Made by a program: the position numbers and the translations under genes | The notes under the pieces: generated by a model | Told to the model about the DNA's origin: nothing | Seen by the model: the letters and a program-made list of their open reading frames with translations, nothing else | The model's database searches: none | NCBI GenBank assembly: GCA_030950085.1 | Contig: JAUZRW010000048.1 | Location: 1 to 45,629, forward strand | DNA: 45,629 bases | From: Anaerolineae bacterium | GTDB lineage: Bacteria > Chloroflexota > Anaerolineae > Aggregatilineales > Phototrophicaceae | Reading direction: 5' to 3' | Shown here: positions 34,393 to 43,188 of the stretch, one piece after another | Layout: every line of letters begins with the position of its first letter | How positions within the stretch are numbered: the stretch's first letter is position 1

Positions 34393-35742
34393 TTATGGGG
34401 ATGTCCCCGGCACAACATAACTTGTCCCATGTGTCTGATAGGCAGGAGGCCAAACAACGGCGGCATCTAAACTGCTCTGACCCGCTTCAAAGTATTGCAT
34501 GACCGTTACGATTGGATCTGGCCATTGATGCCACATAAAGTCCGGCACATCTTCTGGGATTTCTGGATTGTGCGTACCATATGTGAAGTAATAATTACCT
34601 TGCGACAGTTCAATGTCGGTTGTTTCAAGTGCAAGAGCGATTGCAGCGCCATCAGTATATGTACCCGCACGTTCCATTGCATCAGCGAGAATCCATACAC
34701 TATCATATGCTTCCATAGCGAAACTGGCAACGATGTCACCAAATTCTTCTTCATAGGCAGCATTTAATTCAGCAGCCGTATCATTGAATAGCGAGGGGAT
34801 AATACCCACGCGAGTGAAAGCACAGTAGTTGCCATCTGGTACAGTATTCCAGTATTGTTCACTCTGGAAAGCAATCTGATTAGTCACGCAGATTGTATCT
34901 TCATTAGGCGCAATACCGAGTTCTGCCATTTGTTGAGTGACGTTGAAAGATGTTTCGCCTGTAACCAAGATACGGATGGCATCAGGTGGGTTAGCACGCG
35001 CTTGAATACGGCTCAGGACAGGGACAAAATCTTCTGTACCGAGTTCAATATCGAGCTTTTCTGTCGTAGCACCAGCAGCTTCCATCCGTGCAATTTCATC
35101 AGCAGCAGCCGGTTGACCGTAATCTGTATTCTCAACAATGAAAACAATGTCTTGAACACCAAGCGCAATAAACCAATCAGTTGCAGCACTACCCACCATT
35201 GAGCTAGAAGGCGCAACGCGGAAGATATAATCAATACCCGCTTCATTGGTAGTGATACGCGCTGGTTGATTGTCATAGTCAGCGATGCCATTAGCACTCA
35301 CATTATCATTCCAAGGCTCAGAGAAAACTGTCGGAATTGAATTTTCTTGCATAACACCCATAGTTGCGAGACCCACGGCGCTATGATAAACACCAACCAT
35401 ACCGACAACCCCATCTTCCAAAATGAGACGTTCGGCAACAGCTTGACCACGCTCTGGACTACCTTCGGAATCACCTAAAACCACTTCGATTTGATAATTC
35501 ACGCCATCAATGCTGATACCACAAGCTGCATTAACATCGGCAACCGCTTGTTGGAAAGCCCAATCCATCGCTACACCACCGGCAACCGCACCCGGCGCAG
35601 ACATCGGCGCGAGACCGCCAAAGCGAACGATTTCGTCAGCGAAGTTGCATTCTTCTTGTGCGCTAACCATGCTCAATGGCAGCGACAACAAGAGTATCAG
35701 CACTACTGACAGTGAAATGAACACGTAATTACGTTTTTTCAA
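34393..35742 (-). CDS. livK: ABC transporter substrate-binding protein (LivK-like)
   Basis: Exported binding protein of the importer. I choose the TTG at 35742, seven bases after AAGGAG, giving MKKRNYVFISLSVVLILLLS, a clean signal peptide cleaved near SMVSA-QEE (about 449 residues). The frame is open to 35778 but the extra residues precede the ribosome binding site. The mature part is a type I periplasmic-binding protein: FGGLAPMSAPGAVAGGVAMD, VVLGDSEGSPERGQAVAERL, GVYHSAVGLATMGVM, VENTDYGQPAADEIAR. Ligands of the family include branched-chain amino acids, amides and urea; the ligand here is not predictable. Confidence 0.92.
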   Translation of the reverse strand: MKKRNYVFISLSVVLILLLSLPLSMVSAQEECNFADEIVRFGGLAPMSAPGAVAGGVAMDWAFQQAVADVNAACGISIDGVNYQIEVVLGDSEGSPERGQAVAERLILEDGVVGMVGVYHSAVGLATMGVMQENSIPTVFSEPWNDNVSANGIADYDNQPARITTNEAGIDYIFRVAPSSSMVGSAATDWFIALGVQDIVFIVENTDYGQPAAADEIARMEAAGATTEKLDIELGTEDFVPVLSRIQARANPPDAIRILVTGETSFNVTQQMAELGIAPNEDTICVTNQIAFQSEQYWNTVPDGNYCAFTRVGIIPSLFNDTAAELNAAYEEEFGDIVASFAMEAYDSVWILADAMERAGTYTDGAAIALALETTDIELSQGNYYFTYGTHNPEIPEDVPDFMWHQWPDPIVTVMQYFEAGQSSLDAAVVWPPAYQTHGTSYVVPGTSP

Positions 35743-35987
35743 AATTTTGCTCCTTGTATTGTTAATAATAATCACCAATCAGATTAATCTACGACTATTA
35801 GACGACCTCAAAATAAGAATCTATCAAGTATCATCATCACCTACCCATATCATGCCTGCCTCAAATTTTATAAATCTAGCACAGCACATAGATTTTTAGT
35901 GGTTTCGCAATTAATCCAAACAAGAGGATAACGTACATGCCGTAATGTTGCCAGTTCATTATTGAGCAAACGACATAACTAAGTTCA

Positions 35988-37250
35988 TCAAGTGAGCCAA
36001 TCGACCAGAGCATGAATGCCTTGTGACATATGGGCGCAATGAACATCAAATAATTCTTGGTCTGGTATCGCCCCCTTGCTTTGTGAAATTGCCTGTTGGA
36101 TAGCAATGCCACTAAAATCAACATAAGCTAACCGAGCCGTCAAATCACTTGGGGAGATTCCAAACGCTGTGCCGGGTAAGAGCGCCACACCTGTTGTTTC
36201 TAAGAGTCTTAAGCATAAATCAGTGTCCGTCTGGATACCACGCCCCGCTAATTTTTCACGCAAAGGACTAAAATCAAGCAGGAGATAAAAGCCACCTTCT
36301 GGCGGATGTACTGCAATGCCATTCTGCGACAATATTTGCTGGATATGATTGCCTACTCTGCTTAAGATATGATGTTGTTGTTGCAGATGATGGTCTGTAA
36401 CATCATCCCAAACATAAGCCTGACAAGCGGCAACCTGTATCGGCGTTGGCGCACAAGAAAATGTCTCCGAGGCAATGCCAAGAATAGCATCTACAAAGGC
36501 TACAGGTGCGTCCTTAGGTAAAATTTGGACACCTAAACGCCAACCTCCTGCTCCACACCATTTTGATAGCCCTGTCGTTGTCACGGTGCGCTCTGGATAA
36601 TATTGAGCGATAGATATATGCTGCCCTTGATGATGTAAACAGGCATAGATTTCGTCAGAAATGACCCATGCTTGATGTTTTCGCAACACATGAGCAATAT
36701 CTTCAAGTTCAGTCGCCGTATAGGTCAAGCCATCAGGATTGCCCGGATAATTTAGAATAAGTATCTTACTCATATCTGCATACTCGTCCTGAGAGAGAAT
36801 TGCTTCAAGAGCTGCTGGTGTAATATGCCAACGTCCTTCAAATGTTGTGGGAATCCGATGAACGTGATGCCCTATTAGCTCGGCTTGCGGCGCATATGAA
36901 ACCCACGCCGGAGTCGGTATGAGAACAACGGCTGATTCAAACGCCAGCAAAGTATTAAACAGGAGTATTTTTGAGCCAGAGCCAACATAAACTTGTTGTG
37001 CATCAATAGCATAACCATCCACATGGCTATGAAAACTCGCTATTTCTTGACGTAATTCTACCAAACCTTGCACTGGGGCATAATCTTTTCGGTGGGCAGA
37101 TTCTTGTAGAGCCTGCTGTACCCGTATTGGTGGCATAAAAGGTGATTCTCCAAAGCCCATCCGGTAAACGGTCTGTCCCTGTGCGGCACGTAGCCGAGAC
37201 TGTTCATTTAAGCGTAAAGTCGGTGATTTCGGCGTTGTTTTGAATGTCAT
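35988..37250 (-). CDS. Class I/II pyridoxal-phosphate aminotransferase
   Basis: Start ATG at 37250 (MTFKTTPKSPTLRL) with AGGA upstream, giving 420 residues; the frame is open to 37277. Fold type I features: FGESPFMPP, DYAPVQGLVELRQEIA, the PLP-stacking region PTPAWVSYAPQ, NYPGNPDGLTY, VISDEIYACLHH with the PLP-binding Asp and Tyr, and the Schiff-base Lys in TTGLSKWCGAGGWRLG. The substrate-carboxylate Arg is probably in LTARLAYVDFSG. It resembles aspartate/aromatic aminotransferases; the specificity is unknown. It is transcribed toward livK but 245 bases separate them. Confidence 0.88.
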   Translation of the reverse strand: MTFKTTPKSPTLRLNEQSRLRAAQGQTVYRMGFGESPFMPPIRVQQALQESAHRKDYAPVQGLVELRQEIASFHSHVDGYAIDAQQVYVGSGSKILLFNTLLAFESAVVLIPTPAWVSYAPQAELIGHHVHRIPTTFEGRWHITPAALEAILSQDEYADMSKILILNYPGNPDGLTYTATELEDIAHVLRKHQAWVISDEIYACLHHQGQHISIAQYYPERTVTTTGLSKWCGAGGWRLGVQILPKDAPVAFVDAILGIASETFSCAPTPIQVAACQAYVWDDVTDHHLQQQHHILSRVGNHIQQILSQNGIAVHPPEGGFYLLLDFSPLREKLAGRGIQTDTDLCLRLLETTGVALLPGTAFGISPSDLTARLAYVDFSGIAIQQAISQSKGAIPDQELFDVHCAHMSQGIHALVDWLT

Positions 37251-37337
37251 TAGCTTTCCTAATTTCTTGTTTAACAAATTATCTATGATAATACTCTAGC
37301 ACTTGCCTTACTTTGCCATTCTGCATGAGGCGCAGTG

Positions 37338-37355
37338 AAACCCCGAAAGGGGCTT
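37338..37355 (-). terminator. Candidate terminator after the small membrane protein gene
   Basis: On the minus strand AAGCCCC-TTTC-GGGGTTTCAC: a 4-5 bp G/C stem with a short T-run. It lies 9 bases past the stop codon at 37364. Confidence 0.5.
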
Positions 37356-37363
37356 GTTATTTA

Positions 37364-38179
37364 TTATCCACCTGAATTGGGTGTTGGTGTCAGTGTTAAG
37401 GGTGGGTCGGTGATATACACATTGACCATACAAGAAGCTACCAGCGTATTTGTAATATCAAAGACCGTTAAACGAAACAAATAACGCCCCGCTTCATACG
37501 TCGCAGGCAAAAATTCGCTAAATTCTGACATTTGCTGAATGGGATTCGTAATTGTATCGACAACCACATATTGGTCATTGGTACTGGGTCCGCTAATTTC
37601 GAGTTTGGCACTAGAAAAATTATCTGTGAAAGCTGTACCACGCACTGTTGTTGGATAGAAAATAATCATCCCATTAGCAGGGATTTCCAGGTTGGCGCGG
37701 TCATCTAAGCATCCTTGTATTGCAGGTGGATTCGGGATGATTGTGCCGACAGGTGTTGGGGTTAATGTCGGCGTTGGGATAAAGCCTGTATCGCTGACTC
37801 CGCCCGGTGGTGTCCCAATCTCTAAATCAAGCCCCCCTTCACCAATAGGCGGCAGTGTCGGTGTGCGGAAGTCACCATCACTTACTTGCCCGATATCTTG
37901 CTGGGCAAGCAAATCATCCAAATCTCTTTCTTTTTCAAGATACGGAACAGCTTGCACCTGTACACCCGCCAGCAAAATAGAGATTTCAAGCGCAATGATG
38001 ATAACAGTAACAGCAGCTGCTTGGCGATTACGCGCCAAATCTTGCTCTAACTGAAAAAAAGTTGAGCGTAATTCATCGCGTGCTTGTAAAAAGCGCCAAC
38101 CCTGATAAACAATCACTACACCCATCAAGATATAGAGTGGTATTGCCAGCCATTCTAGCATGAAGAAAAACCATGTCAT
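37364..38179 (-). CDS. Hypothetical membrane-anchored protein with Thr/Pro linkers
   Basis: 271 residues. Two hydrophobic segments (about 5-28 and 54-75) enclose a charged loop (QARDELRSTFFQLEQDLARN). After the second, a Pro/Thr-rich linker (PTPTLTPTPVG) leads to a beta-rich domain of about 100 residues (NLEIPANGMIIFYPTTVRGT, YEAGRYLFRLTVFDITNT) that looks like an immunoglobulin/fibronectin-type fold. The end is another TPTP tail. The outside-facing domain probably touches the cell surface. Its ATG overlaps the upstream purine nucleoside phosphorylase stop by four bases. Function unknown. Confidence 0.8.
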   Translation of the reverse strand: MTWFFFMLEWLAIPLYILMGVVIVYQGWRFLQARDELRSTFFQLEQDLARNRQAAAVTVIIIALEISILLAGVQVQAVPYLEKERDLDDLLAQQDIGQVSDGDFRTPTLPPIGEGGLDLEIGTPPGGVSDTGFIPTPTLTPTPVGTIIPNPPAIQGCLDDRANLEIPANGMIIFYPTTVRGTAFTDNFSSAKLEISGPSTNDQYVVVDTITNPIQQMSEFSEFLPATYEAGRYLFRLTVFDITNTLVASCMVNVYITDPPLTLTPTPNSGG

Positions 38180-39018
38180 GCGCTAAAACCTCGTAATACG
38201 CCTTTCAGTATCGTTGCCAGACGCGGCACAATCACTTTGCCGGCTTCCAAAACTTCTTCATGATTCGTTTCAACATCGCTATCAACAGCATCAATCGCCA
38301 CGTTCGTAATCCCTGAACAAGCCATTACTCGCATTCCGGCATGACGCGCCACCAATACCTCATGAACAGTAGACATGCCAACAGCATTCGCGCCCATTGT
38401 GCGGAACATACGAATTTCTGCTGGAGTCTCAAAGGCTGGACCAGAAACCGCCACATAAACCCCCTCATGGAGTGGGATATTATCATCTGTCGCAATAGAG
38501 CGTGCAAGTTGACGCAAATCTCGGTCATAGGCTTGTGCTAGACCAACAAAACGTGCGCCAATGGTCTCATCATTTGGACCCAATAGCGGCGTGTGTCCTG
38601 CAAGACCGGGAAAGTTGATATGGTCATTAATCAGCATCAAATCCCCAACACTGAAAGACGGGTCAATTCCGCCAGCAGCATTGGTTAAGATGACAGTTTT
38701 CACACCCAAAAAGTGCATCACCCGTATCGGGAATGTCACTTGCTGCATGGTATAACCTTCATAGAAGTGCGCTCGTCCTTGCTGTGCAATGACAGTCTGC
38801 CCTTCTAACTTGCCGATAACAAGTTGTCCACTATGCCCATGAACAGTCGAAACGGGCCAACCGGGAATCGCCTCATAAGGAATCGCAATCCGGTCTTCTA
38901 ATGTATCTGCCAAAGTCCCCAATCCTGACCCCAAGACAAGACCAACATCTGGCATTAATGAGCTATGTTCCCGTATAATAGAAACAGCTTGTTCATAATC
39001 AGTGCGCGTATAGGACAT
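38176..39018 (-). CDS. Purine nucleoside phosphorylase
   Basis: Phosphorolysis of inosine or guanosine to base and ribose-1-phosphate (purine salvage). ATG at 39018 preceded by AAAGGAG; 280 residues; the frame extends to 39198 but the extra residues are unlike the family. Features of the trimeric PNP type: VGLVLGSGLGTLAD, TVHGHSGQLVIG, QQGRAHFYEGYTMQQVTFP, LTNAAGGIDPSF, VYVAVSGPAFETPAEIRMFR, GANAVGMSTVHE and the base-specificity Asn in SGITNVAIDAV. Stop overlaps the next start. Confidence 0.94.
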   Translation of the reverse strand: MSYTRTDYEQAVSIIREHSSLMPDVGLVLGSGLGTLADTLEDRIAIPYEAIPGWPVSTVHGHSGQLVIGKLEGQTVIAQQGRAHFYEGYTMQQVTFPIRVMHFLGVKTVILTNAAGGIDPSFSVGDLMLINDHINFPGLAGHTPLLGPNDETIGARFVGLAQAYDRDLRQLARSIATDDNIPLHEGVYVAVSGPAFETPAEIRMFRTMGANAVGMSTVHEVLVARHAGMRVMACSGITNVAIDAVDSDVETNHEEVLEAGKVIVPRLATILKGVLRGFSA

Positions 39019-39166
39019 TTGAACTCCTTTAGTTTCTCTCGTATTCTGATTATAGCGAAGATAAGCGGCTAGATTAAAGTGCATATTCTTGTAAAAATAT
39101 GTTACAAAAGTAAAAAATCTATTATAATGCGTAATAAGTCCTTGTGTTAAGTGGAGTTGATGCTTT

Positions 39167-39406
39167 ATGATTATCAGTCCTGAACGTGTCATGCACAATT
39201 ATGCTCAAGCGTATGAAAAACTCTATAATCGTCGTCCGCGTGATTTGCGTGCAGTAGATAGCCACTGGGTTATTGTCAATGGTGCGCGGATGCGGACTAA
39301 CGAGCTAGAAATCCTCACAAAACAACTTTTACTAGAGTATAAACAAAGTATGCGCGATAGGCGCAGCATTGTCTCGCGTTTGATTCGCTGGTTCAAAACC
39401 ACTTAG
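39167..39406 (+). CDS. Small hypothetical protein
   Basis: 79 residues, basic, with no membrane segment. Sequence features: PERVMHNYAQAYEKLYNRRP (N-terminal helix), DLRAVDSHWVIVNGARMRTN (a beta-hairpin-like stretch) and LEILTKQLLLEYKQSMRDRR, ending with RLIRWFKTT. I do not recognise the family; the pattern suggests a small DNA- or protein-binding protein. TGGAG precedes the ATG by about 10 bases. It is divergent from the PNP gene. A hairpin follows at 39426-39450. Confidence 0.65.
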   Translation: MIISPERVMHNYAQAYEKLYNRRPRDLRAVDSHWVIVNGARMRTNELEILTKQLLLEYKQSMRDRRSIVSRLIRWFKTT

Positions 39407-39425
39407 GAAACTGATGTTACGCAAA

Positions 39426-39460
39426 GCCTCTCCTTTTGTACGGGAGAGGCATATCTCCTC
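39426..39460. repeat. Hairpin and interspersed repeat (copy B) after the small unknown gene
   Basis: GCCTCTCC (39426-39433) pairs perfectly with GGAGAGGC (39443-39450) around TTTTGTACG; the segment 39436-39460 is the second copy of the 34229-34254 repeat. It can act as a terminator for the gene ending at 39406, although no T-run follows. Confidence 0.55.
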
Positions 39461-39638
39461 ATTAGCACAATGCACAATTTAGGTTCAACTGTGTGATATC
39501 AGTTAGGCAAGGTGGAGACTAAACCATTTTCGTTAAATTTTTCAAACCAACTTTCCCCTCAGACAAGCATCACATTTTAGATAGATTCAGTATACTATTG
39601 ACCAATATAACAATTGACACGTTGAAATGGATTAGCTT

Positions 39639-41708
39639 GTGGACGACCTTCGGCGACAACTACAAATTGCCCTAGCCGCATTTTTGATTATTATCCCATT
39701 AGGGACACTCGGTTTCACGGTGATTGAGAAATGGTCTGTACTCGATTCTTTGTATGTGACAGTGATAACCTTATCAACAATTGGCTATGGTGATATAACA
39801 CCTGAATCTGCCGAAAGTAAAATTTTTGCTATTATACTGGCAATTTCTGGTTTAGGTGCTTTTGCCTTTGCAGGTCAGGCAATCGTCCAATTCGTGACAA
39901 GCCCCTTACTGCGTACTGCCCGCCAAAAACGCCAAACTCAGCGCACCATCGACAAACTCAATCATCATTACATCATCTGTGGCATGGGTGAAATGGTGGA
40001 TAAAACAATTGAGTATCTATTGCAGGGTGCAAATGCTCGCCGAAACGCGACTCGCGCACGGCGATATGAACCGATTGATAATTTCCTTGACCGCATTTTT
40101 GGGGATGATGAGCATGGGCATAATCTATGGCTACGTCGTCCATTACAACGCATCATCTTTTTTATCATTGACCGCTTCAGCACACAATCAACTATTCTCG
40201 ATGTGGTTGTCGTGATTACTCAAGATAAGGCTTATGCAGAGCGTCTGCGTAATGATGACTTATTAGTCTTAGAGGGTAATCCCACAGATGATACCCTGTT
40301 AGTCAGTGCTGGCATTGCACGCGCTCAAGCATTGATGGTATTGCTTGAAAATGACACCGAAACCTTACTAGCTGTTCTGACAGCCCACAATCTTGCTCCG
40401 ACATTGCAAATTTCAGCCGCCGTTCTTGATGATGACCTCAGCACAAAAATGACCCGTGTGGGTGCAAACATCATCGTAACACCCTATGATACAGCCGGAC
40501 AATTTCTAAACAATGCAACCTTACGCCCCGCAGTAGCAGATTTTTTCAATGGACTATTATTTGAATACGGTATCGACTATCGCTTGACTCAACTCGATTT
40601 ACTGGATGATTCACCATGGATTGGTCAAACCATTGGGGCATTGCAATTGCGAGAACAATATAATACAGGTGTTATTGGCATCCGCTATGAAGATGCCCAT
40701 TTTGGTTATGCCCCGTCCGCCCAACATGTGCTGCAAGAAGATGAAATACTGATTGTTGTCGCACCATCACACCAAGTCGAAGGTATTAAGCGAAAATGTC
40801 GCGGCAAAAAGGTAAAGTCGCACATCGCATTATGGCAAGCATTACCCAAGCAAAACGACCCCATCCGCAGCGAAAATACTTATTCATTGATTGAATCCGA
40901 GCAAGCTATTGAAGGTATGTCGAAGCACTTTATTATTTGTGGAAGTGACCGTGTAGCACGTAGTGCCATTAGTCGGCTCAATCCAGAGCGCCCGTTCGTT
41001 ATCCTCAGCCATGACAATACATTGACCAGTGAACTTCTCAAGCGTGGTTTCCGTGTGGTACATGGCTCGCCTTCATCAGAAGAAACCTTGATAAAAGCAG
41101 GGGTTCATCGCGCACAAGCTATCATGGTTGCGCTCGAAAAGAAGGCAGATAGTATTTTGACAATATTGAGTAGCCGTGCCTTAAACAAGCATATTCTCAT
41201 TACAGCAACCGCCAATACTGATGATATGATAGATAAGCTAGAACGTGCTGGTGCAGACCGAGTTGTCAGTCCATTCCATGTCGCAGCCCGTTTCATCTTA
41301 CTGACTACAACACGCCCTGAATTAGCTGATTTTGTCAATTATGTGCTGTTCAACTATCATACAGGACTCGAAACGACTGAAATTTACATGGAAGATTCAT
41401 CTGATTGGATTGGGAAATCTATCAGTGATTTGAAACTTGGCAAGCGATTTGATGCCGGTGTGATTGGTGTCCGTACCAGTGACCGCCAAACATTTATGTA
41501 TGCCCCGCCTAGCACCCATGTGATTGAAGCCCATGAGGTTCTGATTATTGTCACACCGATGAAAAATTCAGATGCCCTTGCTAATGATGCTCATGGGGGG
41601 GCTGTTCATGCGCCTAGCACACTGCGTAACCGTGTATTGCAAAGTACAAGATGGACACCAGACCAAGTTCAGGAATTGTTGAAACAAGCACGAGACCAAA
41701 GAAGTTGA
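39639..41708 (+). CDS. Potassium channel with two RCK (TrkA-N/TrkA-C) modules
   Basis: 689 residues. Two transmembrane helices (about 7-28 and 61-85) flank a pore loop with the selectivity filter TIGYGD (47-52). RCK1: Rossmann half from HYIICGMGEMVDKT (110), interrupted by an insertion of about 55 residues (131-187), then VVVVITQDKAYAERL; TrkA-C at about 320-376. RCK2: HFIICGSDRVARSA (430), lacking the GxGxxG pattern; TrkA-C at about 590-645. Such channels gate K flux by ligand or Ca binding to RCK domains. One polypeptide with two RCK modules resembles BK-type and GsuK channels. GTG start; an in-frame stop is just upstream. Confidence 0.92.
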   Translation: MDDLRRQLQIALAAFLIIIPLGTLGFTVIEKWSVLDSLYVTVITLSTIGYGDITPESAESKIFAIILAISGLGAFAFAGQAIVQFVTSPLLRTARQKRQTQRTIDKLNHHYIICGMGEMVDKTIEYLLQGANARRNATRARRYEPIDNFLDRIFGDDEHGHNLWLRRPLQRIIFFIIDRFSTQSTILDVVVVITQDKAYAERLRNDDLLVLEGNPTDDTLLVSAGIARAQALMVLLENDTETLLAVLTAHNLAPTLQISAAVLDDDLSTKMTRVGANIIVTPYDTAGQFLNNATLRPAVADFFNGLLFEYGIDYRLTQLDLLDDSPWIGQTIGALQLREQYNTGVIGIRYEDAHFGYAPSAQHVLQEDEILIVVAPSHQVEGIKRKCRGKKVKSHIALWQALPKQNDPIRSENTYSLIESEQAIEGMSKHFIICGSDRVARSAISRLNPERPFVILSHDNTLTSELLKRGFRVVHGSPSSEETLIKAGVHRAQAIMVALEKKADSILTILSSRALNKHILITATANTDDMIDKLERAGADRVVSPFHVAARFILLTTTRPELADFVNYVLFNYHTGLETTEIYMEDSSDWIGKSISDLKLGKRFDAGVIGVRTSDRQTFMYAPPSTHVIEAHEVLIIVTPMKNSDALANDAHGGAVHAPSTLRNRVLQSTRWTPDQVQELLKQARDQRS

Positions 41709-41721
41709 AGTTTTCAGTATG

Positions 41722-43110
41722 TCACCAAGAGGCATCAGGTTTGCGAAAAAGAGGGTTAATCTGCTGCAATCCTGCTTTACGACGTTCAGCGTGATAACCA
41801 GCCAGTGTATTAATATCGCTGAGGATAGTATCTGTTTTGACCTTAAGATACGTTATATTGTCGTGGAGCATATCAAATAAGTCGGAAAGTGATTTTGTTT
41901 GTCGTCTATCGAGAATTTCTGACCAATAACGCCGCGCTATCAGCATCGGGTAGCCACGCATTGTTTGAAATGTCGGAATGAGAAAATCGCCCTGACCTTC
42001 AGAATAAGCCTTCAACAAGCGATACACAACTTTCGGTTCAATACGCGGTTGGTCAGCTAAAACAATCATTGCCGCTGAGACGTTTTCAGGCATCGCCCGT
42101 AGCCCAACACGCAATGATGACAACCTATCGCCCGTTTTGTAGCCCCTATTATGCACAACTTTCACATCCATTGCTTTAGCGCGACTCTTCACCAATGCTG
42201 CATCATGTCCTGTCACGACACTCACAAAATTCAGTCGTGATTTTATCAACTGCACAATAATGTGTTCAATAATCGTCCGACTACGTGTCCATGGTAAGAG
42301 TACCTTCGGCATATCCATATGTTCAGAGGCACTCGCCGCTAGTACCATTGCCCCTACAGGGCGTTGAACTTCTAATACAGGGTCAGCCGCCCGAATTGAA
42401 CCCAAGGCAACACCATTAAAACGGGGCGATTGCAAAGCCAATTTTGCAATGAGACGCGCCCTACCGCGCAGATACCCTTCGTTTGGAGTCTGATTAATAA
42501 AGGCAACGACTCGTGCTTTGTCAGGGATTCCCTGTAAGCCGAGTTCTGCATCGCGCAGCACTTGTGCAATCCATGGCGAACGAACACGGCTACTGGGGTA
42601 GAATCCATACTTATCTATCATCGCTTGTGAATTATAAATATTCTCATCATCCAATGGTTTATCTAAGGCACTTAAAGAGGCTATTGGAATAACCAAAGAG
42701 GCTTCTTTCGGGATAGCGGGTTCATCAGCATAAGGCGCTTTCAACGGCTTACCTTCTGAACTGTCGGCTTCAATCAGCAAAACATCGCTATCGACTGTAT
42801 CGAGTACCTGTTTTGTCCATTCGATAGAGGGTCCATAAACCTTGCCAGCACATATCACATCGTATAAAAACACAAAGCCGTATTCAGACAAAGCTGCTGA
42901 AATAGCTTCGGGTTTCATATTGTAGTACATGGCATGGGGCATCAATGCCAGTTGTTCTTCTTCAATTACAGTTGTTGTCGTCGCTAGAACACGCCAGCCG
43001 GATTCTATCAACTCATAGCCCATGCCGATGAGTGCGGATGTCTTGCCACCTGCGCCTATGAATGCAACCACATCGCCGCGTGCGACCTCAAATGCTTGTT
43101 GGAATTTCAT
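41722..43110 (-). CDS. YqeC-MocA fusion (molybdoenzyme cofactor maturation)
   Basis: 462 residues. Residues 1-235 are YqeC-like: P-loop IGAGGKTSALIGM (17-29), LATTTTVI, LLIEADSSEGKPLKAP. Residues 250-455 are a MobA/MocA-type nucleotidyltransferase: LAASASEHMDMPKVLLPW in place of the LAAGxSxRMGxxK signature, VVTGHDAALV, GDRLSSLRVGL, IVLADQPRIEP and FQTMRGYPMLIARRYW. The family transfers CMP or GMP to molybdopterin and is linked with xanthine dehydrogenase-type enzymes. ATG preceded by AAGGTG. No molybdoenzyme gene is in the window. The altered signature is odd and could affect nucleotide binding. Confidence 0.87.
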   Translation of the reverse strand: MKFQQAFEVARGDVVAFIGAGGKTSALIGMGYELIESGWRVLATTTTVIEEEQLALMPHAMYYNMKPEAISAALSEYGFVFLYDVICAGKVYGPSIEWTKQVLDTVDSDVLLIEADSSEGKPLKAPYADEPAIPKEASLVIPIASLSALDKPLDDENIYNSQAMIDKYGFYPSSRVRSPWIAQVLRDAELGLQGIPDKARVVAFINQTPNEGYLRGRARLIAKLALQSPRFNGVALGSIRAADPVLEVQRPVGAMVLAASASEHMDMPKVLLPWTRSRTIIEHIIVQLIKSRLNFVSVVTGHDAALVKSRAKAMDVKVVHNRGYKTGDRLSSLRVGLRAMPENVSAAMIVLADQPRIEPKVVYRLLKAYSEGQGDFLIPTFQTMRGYPMLIARRYWSEILDRRQTKSLSDLFDMLHDNITYLKVKTDTILSDINTLAGYHAERRKAGLQQINPLFRKPDASW

Positions 43111-43188
43111 GTATCACCTTACGAGAATTGTTTCCAACGGGTTTGTTTAGCATCATCATATCATTAATTTGTGAAGGAACAAATAACA

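Noticed and set aside
37692-38054. 120-codon plus-strand frame in the Thr/Pro-rich gene
   Set aside because: It is the antisense reading of a low-complexity coding region.
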